Source: Streptomyces albospinus
Lineage (GTDB): Bacteria; Actinomycetota; Actinomycetes; Streptomycetales; Streptomycetaceae
Length of the DNA: 52,341 nucleotides
Assembly (NCBI RefSeq): GCF_014648695.1
Contig: NZ_BMRP01000006.1
Coordinates: forward strand, 191,174 to 243,514
Direction of reading: 5' to 3'
Shown here: one piece after another, positions 1 through 10,620 of the stretch
Position numbering within the stretch: the first letter of the stretch is position 1
Layout of the letters: every line of letters begins with the position of its first letter
Made by a program: the position numbers and the translations under genes
Notes under the pieces: generated by a model
Told to the model about the DNA's origin: nothing
Databases searched by the model: none
The model's input: only the letters and a program-made list of their open reading frames with translations

Positions 1-282
1 ACCGGGGTCGCCGGGGGCACCGGGGCCGCTGCCCGTCCTGCCACCGCGCCGTCCGCACCGTCCGCTGAAGTCCCGCAGGCCGACGGTGAGCTGCCGCGCC
101 GGCGGCGCCGCAGGCCGACGTCCGAGGAGCAGCCCGACCCGCACGACGACAGCACGATCAACCTGCGCTCCCCGGAGGAGACGGCGTCCCGCTGGGCAGC
201 GCTCCAGCAAGGCACCGAGTCCGGTCGGGCCGCAGCCCAGTCAGACCCCCCTCGCCGTCCCGAAGGGAACACCGAGTCATGA
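1..282 (+). CDS. cvnA: CvnA-type sensor histidine kinase, C-terminal tail only
   Basis: The window opens inside a reading frame that ends at the TGA at 280-282. The visible residues are low in complexity: an Ala/Pro-rich stretch, an Arg-rich patch, then a polar tail with the segment STINLRSPEE. No catalytic domain is inside the window. The identification rests on context: the next three genes are CvnB, CvnC and CvnD, and in Streptomyces conservons the first gene is a membrane histidine-kinase-like protein, often with a nitrate/nitrite-sensing-type extracellular domain and a disordered C-terminus. The stop overlaps the cvnB start (ATGA), as expected for a translationally coupled operon. The kinase domain itself cannot be judged from here. 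Confidence 0.6.
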   Translation, partial: TGVAGGTGAAARPATAPSAPSAEVPQADGELPRRRRRRPTSEEQPDPHDDSTINLRSPEETASRWAALQQGTESGRAAAQSDPPRRPEGNTES

Positions 283-707
283 ACAGCCCCACCCGCCGCC
301 GTGTCGCCGAGGACAAGTCCTGGGTGCTGGCTCCTCTGTTGGAGCTGCCGCACGTGGTCCACGCCGCCGTCATCTCCGGCGACGGCTTCATCGAGGGCGC
401 CTCGCCGGGCCTTTCGCGGGAGGCCGCGGAGGGCGTGGCCGCGATGATGTCCGCGCTCCAGGGCGCGGGGCGCGCGGTGACCGCGGCGTTCGCCGAGAAG
501 ACCGACACCCGGCTGCGGCAGACGGTCATCGAGTCGGAGGAAGGTTTCGTCTTCGCGATTCCGGCGGGGGAGAACACCTGCCTCGCCGTGTTCGCCGGTC
601 CGGAGGTGAACATGGGCGTCGTCGCGCACCACATGCAGATCCAGGTGACGACCCTGGGCAGCAAGGTCATGAACAGCCGCGCCCGGGACACCGGTACACC
701 GGCATGA
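279..707 (+). CDS. cvnB: CvnB, roadblock/LC7-domain protein
   Basis: This protein of 142 residues matches the roadblock/LC7 fold that accompanies small GTPases. A central segment (about residues 18-120) holds the hydrophobic pattern VVHAAVISGDGFIEG, followed by FVFAIPAGENTCLAVFAG and a C-terminal helix. In conservons CvnB works with CvnA, CvnC and CvnD as a membrane-associated complex resembling eukaryotic G-protein signalling. The ATG overlaps the stop of the upstream gene by 4 bases and its own TGA overlaps the cvnC start in the same way, so production is probably stoichiometric. Family membership is clear; the signal sensed by this particular conservon is unknown. Confidence 0.93.
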   Translation: MNSPTRRRVAEDKSWVLAPLLELPHVVHAAVISGDGFIEGASPGLSREAAEGVAAMMSALQGAGRAVTAAFAEKTDTRLRQTVIESEEGFVFAIPAGENTCLAVFAGPEVNMGVVAHHMQIQVTTLGSKVMNSRARDTGTPA

Positions 708-1066
708 CGCCCCGCCAGAGCGGCGGACGGCGCCTCGTACCGGCCTATCTGGCGACCGGCGGACGCGCCCAGCCGAGCCGCAACACGTTGGACCGGCTGA
801 CCGTGCTGCACGGCGTGGACATGCCGATCACCAGTGAGGTACGCCCCGAAGAGCACCGGATCCTGGAGCTGCTCCAGCCCGGGGCGCTGACTCTGGCCGA
901 GGTGGCCGCCCATCTCCACCTGCCCGTCAGCGTGGTGAAGGTGCTGGTGGCCGACCTCGTCGATGCCGGGCGCCTGCACGCCCGAGTCCCCATACCCGAA
1001 GCCGAGCAATTCGACCGGCAGATCCTGGAGAGGGTTCTCGATGGACTCCGCTCTCTCAAGTCCTAG
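704..1066 (+). CDS. cvnC: CvnC, DUF742 protein
   Basis: The gene encodes 120 residues with the DUF742 pattern: an N-terminal RLVPAYLATGGR-type motif, then a winged-helix-like C-terminal half with EEHRILELLQPGALTLAEVAAHLHLP and VVKVLVADLVDAGRL. The second half looks like a MarR/ArsR-type helix-turn-helix, but DUF742 proteins act inside the conservon complex and are not established DNA-binding regulators. The start at 704 is supported by the ATGA overlap with cvnB. The end of the gene overlaps the cvnD start at 1041 by 26 bases. An in-frame upstream extension to position 86 exists but would run through cvnB and is not credible. Confidence 0.93.
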   Translation: MTPRQSGGRRLVPAYLATGGRAQPSRNTLDRLTVLHGVDMPITSEVRPEEHRILELLQPGALTLAEVAAHLHLPVSVVKVLVADLVDAGRLHARVPIPEAEQFDRQILERVLDGLRSLKS

Positions 1067-1667
1067 CACCGGTCCCGGAACCGGCGGCATGTACCTCGAC
1101 GGCGACCGCCAGACGCTGGTGAAGCTGCTGGTCGCGGGCCCGTTCGGGGTCGGCAAGACCACGCTGATCCGTGCGCTCTCGGAAATCCAACCGCTGCACA
1201 CCGAAGAGGTCATGACGCAGTCCGGCGCGATGGTCGACGACCTCGCCGGTGTCCGGGACAAGACCACCACCACGGTCGCCATCGACTTCGGGCGGCTGAC
1301 GCTGCCCGGGGACCTGGTGCTGTACCTGTTCGGCACACCCGGGCAGAAACGCTTCCGCCCGCTGTGGCAGGACATCGCACGCGGCGCGCTGGGCGCCCTG
1401 GTCCTCGCGGACACCCGCCGGCTGGCGGACTCGTTCGAGGTGATGGACATCGTCGAGGAGGCCGGGCTGCGGTACGCGGTCGCGGTCAACACCTTCCCGG
1501 ACGCCCCGCAGTACGACGTGGAAAAGCTCCGCGACGCACTCGATCTGCACCCGGACACACCGCTGGTGCTGTGCGACGCCCGCGACAAGGAGCAGTCCGT
1601 CGACGCGCTGATCGCACTCGTCCGCCATGTCCTGGACAACCTCCCCGAGGAGAACCCGAACCCGTGA
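1041..1667 (+). CDS. cvnD: CvnD, conservon small GTPase
   Basis: This is a GTPase of 208 residues. The P-loop GPFGVGKT is at residues 33-40, a switch-like segment DKTTTTVAIDFG is near 73-84, and the second Walker motif has the form FGTPGQKRF (97-104), as in Ras/Arf/MglA-like bacterial GTPases. The usual NKxD base-recognition motif is replaced by VNTFPD, which is common in CvnD proteins. The ATG at 1041 is chosen because GGAGAGG lies just upstream; the longer reading from 963 lies wholly within cvnC. The stop overlaps the GTG of the first P450 by 4 bases, tying the P450s to the conservon operon. Confidence 0.93.
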   Translation: MDSALSSPSTGPGTGGMYLDGDRQTLVKLLVAGPFGVGKTTLIRALSEIQPLHTEEVMTQSGAMVDDLAGVRDKTTTTVAIDFGRLTLPGDLVLYLFGTPGQKRFRPLWQDIARGALGALVLADTRRLADSFEVMDIVEEAGLRYAVAVNTFPDAPQYDVEKLRDALDLHPDTPLVLCDARDKEQSVDALIALVRHVLDNLPEENPNP

Positions 1668-3094
1668 CTTCCCCGTACCAGCCGGGCGCCGCACCATCGC
1701 CGTCCTGCCCCGCGCAGGCCGTCCCCCCGCCGCAGGAGCAGGCGCCGCCGCCGGGCTGCCCGGCGCACGGGGCGCCGCAGCACCAGGCGCCGGCCCAGCC
1801 GGACGCGCACGCACCGGTGAAGCTGTACGGACCGGACTTCGCCGCCGACCCGCACCGCTTCTACCGGCATCTGCGCCAGTACGGGGCGTTGGCGCCGGTG
1901 GAGATCGCGCCCGATGTGACCGCGATGCTGGTGACCGACTACCGGGCCGCGCTCGACCTGCTGAACGACGACGCCACCTGGTCGAAGGACTCCCGGGAGT
2001 GGATGACCACCGTCCCGCAGGACACCCCGGTCATGCCGATGCTGATGTGGCGCCCCAACGTCTTCTACAGCGACGGGCCGGCGCACGTCCGCTACCGGGA
2101 CGTCATCGTCGACAGCTTCAAGCTCGTCGAGCCGCATGAACTGCGCGCCCGCGTGCAGCATGCCGCGGACACCCTGATCCAGCGCTTCGGGGCCCGGGGC
2201 GAGGCCGACCTGATCGCCGACTACGCGCGGCTGATCCCGCTCCTGATGTTCAACAGCCTCTTCGGGCTGCCGGACTCCTACAGCGAACGGCTCATCGCGG
2301 CCATCGGGGGAATGCTGGAGGGCAATTCCCCCGAGGAGGCCGCCGCCGCCAACGAGGCGTTCACCACGTACATCATGGAGCTGGTCGGTTCGAAGAAGGG
2401 GCAGCGGGGGCCGGACCTGACGTCGTGGTTCATGGACCACCCCAACGCGCTCAACGACGAGGAACTGATCCACAACATCATCCTCGTGATGGGCGCCGGC
2501 AACGAGCCGCTCGCCAACCTCATCGGCAACGCCCTGTCGCGGATGCTGTCCGACGACCGCTACTACAACACCCTGTCCGGCGGCGCGCTGACCGTGCACG
2601 ACGCGATCAACGAGGTGCTGTGGAACGACCCGCCGCTGACCAACTACTCCGCCCACTTCCCGGTCCGCGACGTCTTCTTCCACGGCACCTGGGTGCGCGC
2701 CGGGCAGCTGGTGATGGTCTCGTACGCGGCGGCCAACAGCCAGTTCGACACCACCGAGGCGCTGGCGCCCGGCTCGGGCAGCGGCTCGCACCTGTCGTGG
2801 GCGGCGGGCCCGCACGCCTGCCCCGTGAAGCGGCACGCGCTGCTGATCGCCACCACCGCGATCGAGCGGCTGACCGCCTGGCTCTCGGACATCGAACTTG
2901 CCGTCGACCACAGTGAGTTGGAGTGGCGGAACGGCGCCTTCCACCGGGCGCTGGCCGCCCTCCCGGCCCGCTTCACCCCCATCTCCCCGGACCAGGCAGG
3001 AGCTACGCCATGGCACAACAGCGATCGCAGCCCTATGTCATCGACCCGGCCGGAACCGACATCCACGGCGAGGCAGCCCGCCTCCGCGCACTAG
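1664..3094 (+). CDS. cvnE: Conservon cytochrome P450 of CYP157 type, ExxR motif absent
   Basis: A P450 of 476 residues starting at a GTG coupled to cvnD. The first 45 residues are Pro/Ala/Gln-rich and probably disordered. The heme-binding region reads [13 protein letters not shown] with Cys386 as the thiolate ligand. The I-helix motif is GAGNEP (277-282), with Pro where the usual Thr lies. The K-helix segment is EVLW (317-320), so the normally invariant Arg of ExxR is a Trp. The published CYP157 family of Streptomyces lacks ExxR and sits in conservons beside CYP154 enzymes, which fits exactly. The gene runs 85 bases into the next P450. Substrate and catalytic competence are unknown; a signalling or structural role is possible. 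Confidence 0.88.
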   Translation: MTSPYQPGAAPSPSCPAQAVPPPQEQAPPPGCPAHGAPQHQAPAQPDAHAPVKLYGPDFAADPHRFYRHLRQYGALAPVEIAPDVTAMLVTDYRAALDLLNDDATWSKDSREWMTTVPQDTPVMPMLMWRPNVFYSDGPAHVRYRDVIVDSFKLVEPHELRARVQHAADTLIQRFGARGEADLIADYARLIPLLMFNSLFGLPDSYSERLIAAIGGMLEGNSPEEAAAANEAFTTYIMELVGSKKGQRGPDLTSWFMDHPNALNDEELIHNIILVMGAGNEPLANLIGNALSRMLSDDRYYNTLSGGALTVHDAINEVLWNDPPLTNYSAHFPVRDVFFHGTWVRAGQLVMVSYAAANSQFDTTEALAPGSGSGSHLSWAAGPHACPVKRHALLIATTAIERLTAWLSDIELAVDHSELEWRNGAFHRALAALPARFTPISPDQAGATPWHNSDRSPMSSTRPEPTSTARQPASAH

Positions 3095-4245
3095 GCCCGG
3101 CGGCCCGGATCGAGCTGCCCGGCGGCATAGCCGCCTGGGCGATCACCGGCCACGGCCTGCTGAAGGAGCTGCTGACCGACGACCGGGTGTCCAAGAACCC
3201 CCGGGACCACTGGCCGGAGTGGCAGCGCGAGGAGATCCGCGGCAGCTGGCTCCAGTCGTGGATCGGCGTGACGAACATGTTCACCGCGTACGGCGCCGAC
3301 CACCGACGGCTGCGCAAGCTGATCGCCCCGGCGTTCACCGCCCGCCGCACCGACGCGATGGTGCCCCGGGTGGAGCAGATCACCCGCGCCTTACTGGACG
3401 GCCTCGCGGCGCGCCCCGCCGGCGAGGCCGTCGATCTGCGCGAGTCCTTCAACCACCCGCTGCCGATGCAGGTGATCTGCGAGCTGTTCGGCTACCCCGA
3501 GGGGCAGCCGCGGGTCGAACTGGCCCGTATCGTCGCGGAGATCATGGACACCACGGCCACGCCCGAGCAGGCGACGGCGACCTGGGTGTCGGTCGACGCG
3601 CTGCTCGGCGACCTGGTCGCCGCCAAGCGCGCACAGCCGGCCGACGACCTGACGAGCCTGCTGGTCGCCGCGCGGGACGACGAGGGCCAGGGAATGACGG
3701 AGCGGGAGCTGCTGGACACCCTGATCCTGGTCATCGGCGCCGGCCACGAGACCACCGTCGACCTGCTCGGCAACGCGGTGTACGCGCTGCTGACCCACCC
3801 CGAACAGCTCAGGCTGGTCCTCGACGGCACCGTCTCCTGGAACGACGTCATCGAGGAGACGCTCCGCTGGTCCCCCAGCATCGCCAGCCTCCCGCTGCGC
3901 TTCGCCGTGGAGGACATCGAGCTGCCGCACGGCGAGGTGATCCGCAAGGGCGAGGCGCTGCTCCCGATGTACGCGTCGGCGGGCCGCGACGCGGCGCAGC
4001 ACGGCCCGGACGCGGCGGTCTTCGACGTCCGGAGGGCGAGCCAGGAGCATCTGGCGTTCGGGCACGGTGTCCACCGCTGCATCGGGGCGCCGCTGGCCCG
4101 TCTGGAGGCCCGGACCGCGCTCCCGGCCCTCTTCGACCGCTTCCCGGACATCCAACTGGCCGTGAAGCCCGGCGAGTTGGAGCCCGCGGGCGGTTTCATC
4201 GCGGGCGGGCTGCGCAGCCTGCCGGTACGGCTGACGGCCGGCTGA
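3010..4245 (+). CDS. Cytochrome P450, probably CYP154 type
   Basis: A canonical bacterial P450 of 411 residues. The I-helix motif GAGHETT, the ExxR motif ETLR (E283 to R286) and the heme loop [10 protein letters not shown] with Cys357 are all intact. The ATG at 3010 has AGGAG about 8 bases upstream and lies 85 bases before the stop of the preceding P450, in another frame. In Streptomyces conservons a CYP157/CYP154 pair typically ends the operon, so this should be the catalytically normal partner. Family-level assignment to CYP154 comes from context and general similarity, not from a search. Substrate unknown; ferredoxin partners are not encoded nearby. Confidence 0.9.
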   Translation: MAQQRSQPYVIDPAGTDIHGEAARLRALGPAARIELPGGIAAWAITGHGLLKELLTDDRVSKNPRDHWPEWQREEIRGSWLQSWIGVTNMFTAYGADHRRLRKLIAPAFTARRTDAMVPRVEQITRALLDGLAARPAGEAVDLRESFNHPLPMQVICELFGYPEGQPRVELARIVAEIMDTTATPEQATATWVSVDALLGDLVAAKRAQPADDLTSLLVAARDDEGQGMTERELLDTLILVIGAGHETTVDLLGNAVYALLTHPEQLRLVLDGTVSWNDVIEETLRWSPSIASLPLRFAVEDIELPHGEVIRKGEALLPMYASAGRDAAQHGPDAAVFDVRRASQEHLAFGHGVHRCIGAPLARLEARTALPALFDRFPDIQLAVKPGELEPAGGFIAGGLRSLPVRLTAG

Positions 4246-4268
4246 CCCACCGCCGTTCCCGGAAGAGA

Positions 4269-4309
4269 GCCGACGGCCCCGCCACCTTCCCGGTGGCGGG
4301 GCCGTCGGC
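4269..4309. terminator. Bidirectional terminator hairpin between P450 and TerB-like gene
   Basis: There is an 18-bp perfect stem (4269-4286 with 4292-4309) around a 5-base loop, lying 23 bases after the P450 stop and 12 bases beyond the stop of the convergent gene. Its position serves both transcription units. Confidence 0.85.
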
Positions 4310-4321
4310 GTCGTCCCGGGG

Positions 4322-5032
4322 CTACCTCGGAGTGCGGGCCGCGGCGGCGAGGAGCCGGTCCACATCGGCCGGGCGGAGCGTCAGGGCGGCGCCGACCGTG
4401 CCGAGCACCTCGCGTTCGGCGGGGGTGTAGGAGCCGTCGGCGAGGGCGATCCGGGCGCCCTGGAGGAGCAGCGCCTCCCGCCCGGCCGGGGCCAGGTGGG
4501 GCGCCAGCGGCTCCAGCGCCTCGTGGAGCTCTATGGCCAGCGCCGTACCGCACGGGTCGAGGCCCTGCTGTCCGCAGTGCCCGCCGGTGACCGCGTCGTA
4601 CGTGCCGGTGAGCCCGCCGGTGTCGGCGGCGAGTGCGGCGAGCAGGGTGAGCAGCTGGTCCTCGGAGCAGTCGGCGGACCCGGCCGCGCGGACCGTGTCG
4701 ACGGCGGTGTCGCGGACCGTGCGGGAGGACGTGCCGCCGGCCGCCAGCAGCGCCAGGGTCAGGGTGTGCACGGCGTCCCGGAGCATCGCCGAGAAGCGGA
4801 CGGTGGTGGGGTGGTCGAGGGCGTCCGGGCCGAAGTGGCCCTGGCAGGCGGAGCATTCGAGGACGGGTCCGGCGGCCCCCCGGGGCAGGACCGGGACCCC
4901 GAGGACGGCCAGGCGGCGGCGGCCGGTGCGGCGGAGGTAGTTGCGGTCGCCGCCGCAGTCGGGACAGAAGAACTCGCCGTCGGCGACGGTACGCCAGGAC
5001 GTGCGCACTCCCATCACACACCAGTTGCGCAT
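4322..5032 (-). CDS. Zinc-ribbon plus TerB-like domain protein
   Basis: A protein of 236 residues. Near the N-terminus it has FFCPDCGGDRNYLRR and about 30 residues later LECSACQGHFG, together a four-cysteine zinc ribbon. The rest (about residues 75-235) is helical and ends in GARIALADGSYTPAEREVLGTVGAAL, typical of the TerB/tellurite-resistance family. A further Cys pair occurs in GGHCGQQGLDPCG. The start is set at the ATG at 5032 (GTG at 5035 is the alternative), because GGAGG lies at 5041-5045; the longer frame to 5122 has no such signal. TerB proteins are linked to stress and metal responses, but the precise role here is unknown. No other ter genes are present. Confidence 0.8.
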   Translation of the reverse strand: MRNWCVMGVRTSWRTVADGEFFCPDCGGDRNYLRRTGRRRLAVLGVPVLPRGAAGPVLECSACQGHFGPDALDHPTTVRFSAMLRDAVHTLTLALLAAGGTSSRTVRDTAVDTVRAAGSADCSEDQLLTLLAALAADTGGLTGTYDAVTGGHCGQQGLDPCGTALAIELHEALEPLAPHLAPAGREALLLQGARIALADGSYTPAEREVLGTVGAALTLRPADVDRLLAAAARTPR

Positions 5033-5184
5033 CACGTCTGCCTCCGTAACTCCCCCGCTGCCTCGACGACACGGGGAGGTACCCCACGGCCCCGTCGCCG
5101 TTCGGTACGTGATGTTAGCCACATACGTGATGCGCCGTCAGTACCCCGTATCGGACAACGCCCGGACACCTGGCCGGAATGCAG

Positions 5185-5221
5185 GGGCCCCGCCCCCTCC
5201 GCGAAGGAAGGAGCGGGGCCC
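5185..5221 (-). terminator. Probable leuA terminator
   Basis: A GC-rich hairpin with a 9-bp perfect outer stem (5185-5193 with 5213-5221) and a partly paired inner part lies 24 bases after the leuA stop. Confidence 0.65.
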
Positions 5222-5244
5222 GCCGGACGTGCCGGGGCGGGTGG

Positions 5245-7182
<1,938 letters not shown>

Positions 7183-7294
7183 TCAGTATGCGGGACGGGA
7201 TGGACGGAGCAGAGAAAATGCGACCAACCACACGTTTTCGGGAATTTCACCCAACGGCAGTGACAGGCGGATTACACAGTGCCACCGTTTGTCC

Positions 7295-8380
7295 ATGGAC
7301 CACAACGTGACCCGGAAGCGCACCGCCCCCACTGCCCCTGTCTTCTGCACGATCGTGCCGCCGCACATCCTCGGCAAGCTCGCCGAGTCCGACGACCCGG
7401 AGCGGCACGAACCCGCCCGCAGCACCCTGGAGCACGACGCCCTCCACCGCACCCGGCGCACCGACCTGGCCGGCCGCACGGTCACCCCCAAGGAGGCCCG
7501 CGCCGCCGCCGACAAGCCCGACCGCACCGTCTACGACGCCGGCCACCAGCAGAACCTCCCCGGCACCAAAGTCCACTCCGAGTCCGACGGCCCCTCCAAG
7601 GACGCCTCCGTCAACCGCGCCCAGTCGGGCCTCGGCGCCACCTTCGCGTTCTATCTGAAGGCCTACGGCCGCAAGTCCATCGACGGCAAGGGCCTGCCGC
7701 TGGACGCCACCGTCCACTACGGCGTGAAGTACGACAACGCCTTCTGGGACGGCGAGCGGATGGTCTTCGGCGACGGCGACGGACAGCTCTTCCGCGACTT
7801 CACCATCCCCGTCGACGTCATCGGCCACGAGCTGACCCACGGCGTCACCCAGTACACCGCCGCCCTCGACTACCAGGGCCAGTCCGGCGCCCTCAACGAG
7901 TCGATCTCCGATGTCTTCGGCTCGCTGATCAAGCAGTACGCGCTCGGCCAGACCGCCGAGCAGGCCGACTGGCTGATCGGCGCCGACCTGCTCGGCCCCG
8001 GCATCCACGGCAAGGGCCTGCGCTCCATGAAGGCGCCCGGGACCGCGTACGACGACCCGCACCTGGGCAAGGACCCGCAGCCCGCGACGATGGCCGGGTA
8101 CGTCACGACCACCGACGACAACGGCGGGGTGCACCTCAATTCGGGCATCCCCAACCACGCCTTCTACATCGCCGCCAGCACCCTCGGCGGCAAGGCGTGG
8201 GAGCGGGCGGGCCAGGTCTGGTACGACGTGCTCACCGGCGGCCACCTGGCCAAGAACGCCCAGTTCGCGGACTTCGCCGCACTCACCGTGCAGGCCGCCC
8301 AGGCACGCTACGGCGCGGGCGCGGAGCACGACGCGATGGTCAAGGCGTGGTCGGAGGTCGGGGTGACCGGGAAGAAGTAG
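7295..8380 (+). CDS. M4 (thermolysin family) metalloprotease, protealysin-like
   Basis: A zinc endopeptidase of 361 residues. Zinc ligands are in HELTH (178-182), and the third ligand Glu202 lies in GALNESISD. The C-terminal half has the usual HLNSGIPNHAFY segment. The N-terminus shows no signal peptide and begins with a short propeptide carrying IVPPHILGKLAES, the conserved PPxxL motif of protealysin-like proteases. Length and lack of a long PepSY propeptide also fit that subgroup. The start at 7295 is chosen because that motif follows closely; the open frame extends upstream to 7139 without a credible start. The next gene encodes an emfourin-like inhibitor, a pairing known for protealysins. 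The target protein is unknown. Confidence 0.93.
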   Translation: MDHNVTRKRTAPTAPVFCTIVPPHILGKLAESDDPERHEPARSTLEHDALHRTRRTDLAGRTVTPKEARAAADKPDRTVYDAGHQQNLPGTKVHSESDGPSKDASVNRAQSGLGATFAFYLKAYGRKSIDGKGLPLDATVHYGVKYDNAFWDGERMVFGDGDGQLFRDFTIPVDVIGHELTHGVTQYTAALDYQGQSGALNESISDVFGSLIKQYALGQTAEQADWLIGADLLGPGIHGKGLRSMKAPGTAYDDPHLGKDPQPATMAGYVTTTDDNGGVHLNSGIPNHAFYIAASTLGGKAWERAGQVWYDVLTGGHLAKNAQFADFAALTVQAAQARYGAGAEHDAMVKAWSEVGVTGKK

Positions 8381-8464
8381 CCCGGCGCCCGCGGGGTGGG
8401 GCGGCCGAGTGCCGTTCCCGCCCCTCGGCACGTCTACACCCGCCCCGCGGGGTAGGAGCCCGGT

Positions 8465-8731
8465 ATGCGTATCCACATCCGGCGCACCGGCGGCTTCGCG
8501 GGCATCGAGCGCCGCGCCGAGGTCGACACCGACGGCCGCCCCGACGCCGCCGACTGGCAGGCCCTCGCCCACCGGGCCGTCGCCGACGCCCACCCCGCTC
8601 CCCCGGCCGGGGTGCCGGACGGCTTCGGCTACGAGATCACCGTCGACGGGAAGACGGTGTACTGCGCCGACCCGCGGCTCACGGAGGACCAGCGGGAGCT
8701 GGTCACGAGAGTCCTGAAGGAAGGGGCGTAG
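8465..8731 (+). CDS. Emfourin-like protealysin inhibitor
   Basis: A small protein of 88 residues beginning MRIHIRRTGGFAGIE and containing the pattern FGYEITVDGKTVY followed by LTEDQRELVTRVL. This resembles the emfourin family, slow-binding inhibitors first described next to protealysin in Serratia. GGAG lies about 8 bases before the ATG. It is 84 bases downstream of the M4 protease on the same strand, so the two probably form an operon in which the inhibitor protects the cytoplasm from its partner. Assignment relies on the sequence pattern plus context. Confidence 0.85.
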   Translation: MRIHIRRTGGFAGIERRAEVDTDGRPDAADWQALAHRAVADAHPAPPAGVPDGFGYEITVDGKTVYCADPRLTEDQRELVTRVLKEGA

Positions 8732-8819
8732 CCATGGGCGGCCCCCGGGTGGAGCGGCCAACTCCCGTGCACTGCACAGACCTTGACAGGTGTTACCGGC
8801 GGTTACGAGGATCCCGCCC

Positions 8820-10181
8820 ATGACCACCGTGCCGGCGTCGTCGCCCCTCCCCCGCTTCCCCGACGGCTTCCTCTGGGGAGTCTCCACCTCCGCCCCGCAG
8901 ATCGAGGGCGCGGTGGACGAGGACGGGCGGGGGAGGTCCACCTGGGACGTGTTCGCGGCACAGGCCGGGCGCATCAAGGACGGCTCCGACGCCCGGGTGG
9001 CGACCGACCACTACCACCGCTTCCGCGAGGACGTGGCGCTGATCCAGGAGCTGGGCGTCGGCGCGTACCGCTTCTCGGTGGCCTGGCCGCGGGTGGTGCC
9101 GGACGGCGCCGGGGCGGTCAACGGGGCCGGGCTGGACTTCTACGACCGGCTGGTGGACGCGCTGCTGGAGGCCGGCGTCGCGCCGGTGCCGACGCTGTTC
9201 CACTGGGACACCCCGCAGGCCCTGGAGGAGGGCGGCGGCTGGCTCCGCCGGGACACCGCCGAGCACTTCGCGGCGTACGCGGACGCGGTGGCGGCCCGGC
9301 TCGGCGACCGCGTGGAGTGCTGGATCACCCTCAACGAACCGGCCGAACTGACCCTGCTGGGCTACGGGCTCGGACAGCACGCGCCCGGCCGCGCACTGCT
9401 CTTCGACGCGCTGCCGGCCGCCCATCACCTGCTGCTCGGCCACGGCCTGGCCGTCCAGGCGCTGCGCGCCCGCGGCGCCACCGGCATCGGCATCGCCAAC
9501 TCGCACGGCCCGACCTGGCCGGCGTCCGACTCCGCCGCCGACACGGCCGCCGCCGACCTCTACGACCTGCTCCTCAACCGGCTCTTCGCGGACCCGCTGC
9601 TGCTCGGCCACTACCCGGACGACGGGCTCGCGGCCCTGCTGCCGGGCCCGGTCGCCGACGACCTGGCGACCATCTCCGCGCCCCTGGACTGGTACGGGAT
9701 CAACTACTACCAGCCGACCCGGATCGGCGCCCCGCGCCCGGACGCGGCCGGCCCCACCGACTTCGCCGGGATCGCGCTGCCGCCCGAACTCCCCTTCGCC
9801 CCGCAGAAGATCGAGGGCTATCCGCGGACCGCCTTCGACTGGCCGGTGGTCCCCGAGGCGCTCACCGAACTGCTGCTGTCCTTCCGCGCACGGTACGGGG
9901 CGAGCCTGCCACCGGTGCTGATCACCGAGAACGGCTGCTCCTACGACGGCATCGACGACACCGAGCGGATCGCCTTCCTGGACGGACACCTGCGGGCACT
10001 GCACCGCGCCATCGAGGCCGGCGCCGACGTCCGCGGCTACTTCGTCTGGTCACTGCTGGACAACTTCGAATGGGCCGAGGGCTACGCCCAGCCGTTCGGC
10101 CTCGTACACGTCGACCGCACAACACTGGCCCGCACGCGGAAGGCGTCGTTCCACTGGTTGCGGGGGGCGCTTCGCCTTTAG
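8820..10181 (+). CDS. GH1 beta-glucosidase
   Basis: A glycoside hydrolase family 1 enzyme of 453 residues. It starts with the family signature FPDGFLWGVSTSAPQIEGA. The acid/base Glu173 lies in TLNEP, and the nucleophile Glu370 in ITENG. The C-terminal WSLLDNFEWAEGY motif binds the sugar in subsite -1. There is no signal peptide, so it should act on cellobiose or aryl-beta-glucosides inside the cell. The ATG at 8820 has GAGG about 9 bases upstream. No sugar transporter or LacI regulator is adjacent. The repeat element at 10182 begins directly at its stop codon. Confidence 0.95.
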   Translation: MTTVPASSPLPRFPDGFLWGVSTSAPQIEGAVDEDGRGRSTWDVFAAQAGRIKDGSDARVATDHYHRFREDVALIQELGVGAYRFSVAWPRVVPDGAGAVNGAGLDFYDRLVDALLEAGVAPVPTLFHWDTPQALEEGGGWLRRDTAEHFAAYADAVAARLGDRVECWITLNEPAELTLLGYGLGQHAPGRALLFDALPAAHHLLLGHGLAVQALRARGATGIGIANSHGPTWPASDSAADTAAADLYDLLLNRLFADPLLLGHYPDDGLAALLPGPVADDLATISAPLDWYGINYYQPTRIGAPRPDAAGPTDFAGIALPPELPFAPQKIEGYPRTAFDWPVVPEALTELLLSFRARYGASLPPVLITENGCSYDGIDDTERIAFLDGHLRALHRAIEAGADVRGYFVWSLLDNFEWAEGYAQPFGLVHVDRTTLARTRKASFHWLRGALRL

Positions 10182-10368
10182 CCTTCCCACGTTGTCGGCC
10201 GTCCCGCCGGTCCGCTGCGCTTTGCCTGCTTCCCACGTTGTTGGCTTTCCCGCCGTGCGCCTGCGGCGGGGCGGCTTCCCACGTTGCCGGGTGCGGCACC
10301 GTTGCGCCTGCGGCGGGCGGTGCCGCTGCGCGGGGCTGTTGGGGTGCGGTGACGGTCCTGCGGGGCTG

Positions 10369-10403
10369 GGTGTCCGGACTGCTTCGCTTTACGTCCGGAC
10401 ACC
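10369..10403 (+). repeat. Left-arm hairpin of the inverted-repeat element
   Basis: The stem is GGTGTCCGGAC (10369-10379) paired with 10393-10403. A 13-base loop TGCTTCGCTTTAC separates the arms, and an outer GGGG/CCCC pairing surrounds a 3 by 3 internal mismatch. Confidence 0.85.
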
Positions 10404-10571
10404 CTGCCCCTCCGGCCCGTCCCCTCCCGTGGGTGGGTGGAAAAACCAGTAGGGGTGCACGTAAGTGGGTCCGTGCGGGCTCATAGGTCGATGGAGACCG
10501 TCACCGGACCACTCTGCCCAGCCCCCACCCACCGCTTCTCCCCTCCCACCCACGGGAGGGGACGGGCCGGA

Positions 10572-10620
10572 GGGGGCGGTGTGCAGGACGTAAAGCGCAG
10601 CAGTCCTGCACACCGCCCCC
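10572..10620 (-). repeat. Right-arm hairpin of the inverted-repeat element
   Basis: An 18-bp perfect stem (10572-10589 with 10603-10620) encloses a 13-base loop. Read on the minus strand the loop is TGCTGCGCTTTAC, differing from the left-arm loop by one base, while the stem sequence differs at several positions yet remains fully paired. Confidence 0.9.

Noticed and set aside
158..3016. Very long minus-strand open frame opposite the conservon
   Set aside because: It is antisense to five clear genes, and its Arg/Gly/Val-rich translation matches no family. Long shadow frames are normal in high-GC DNA.
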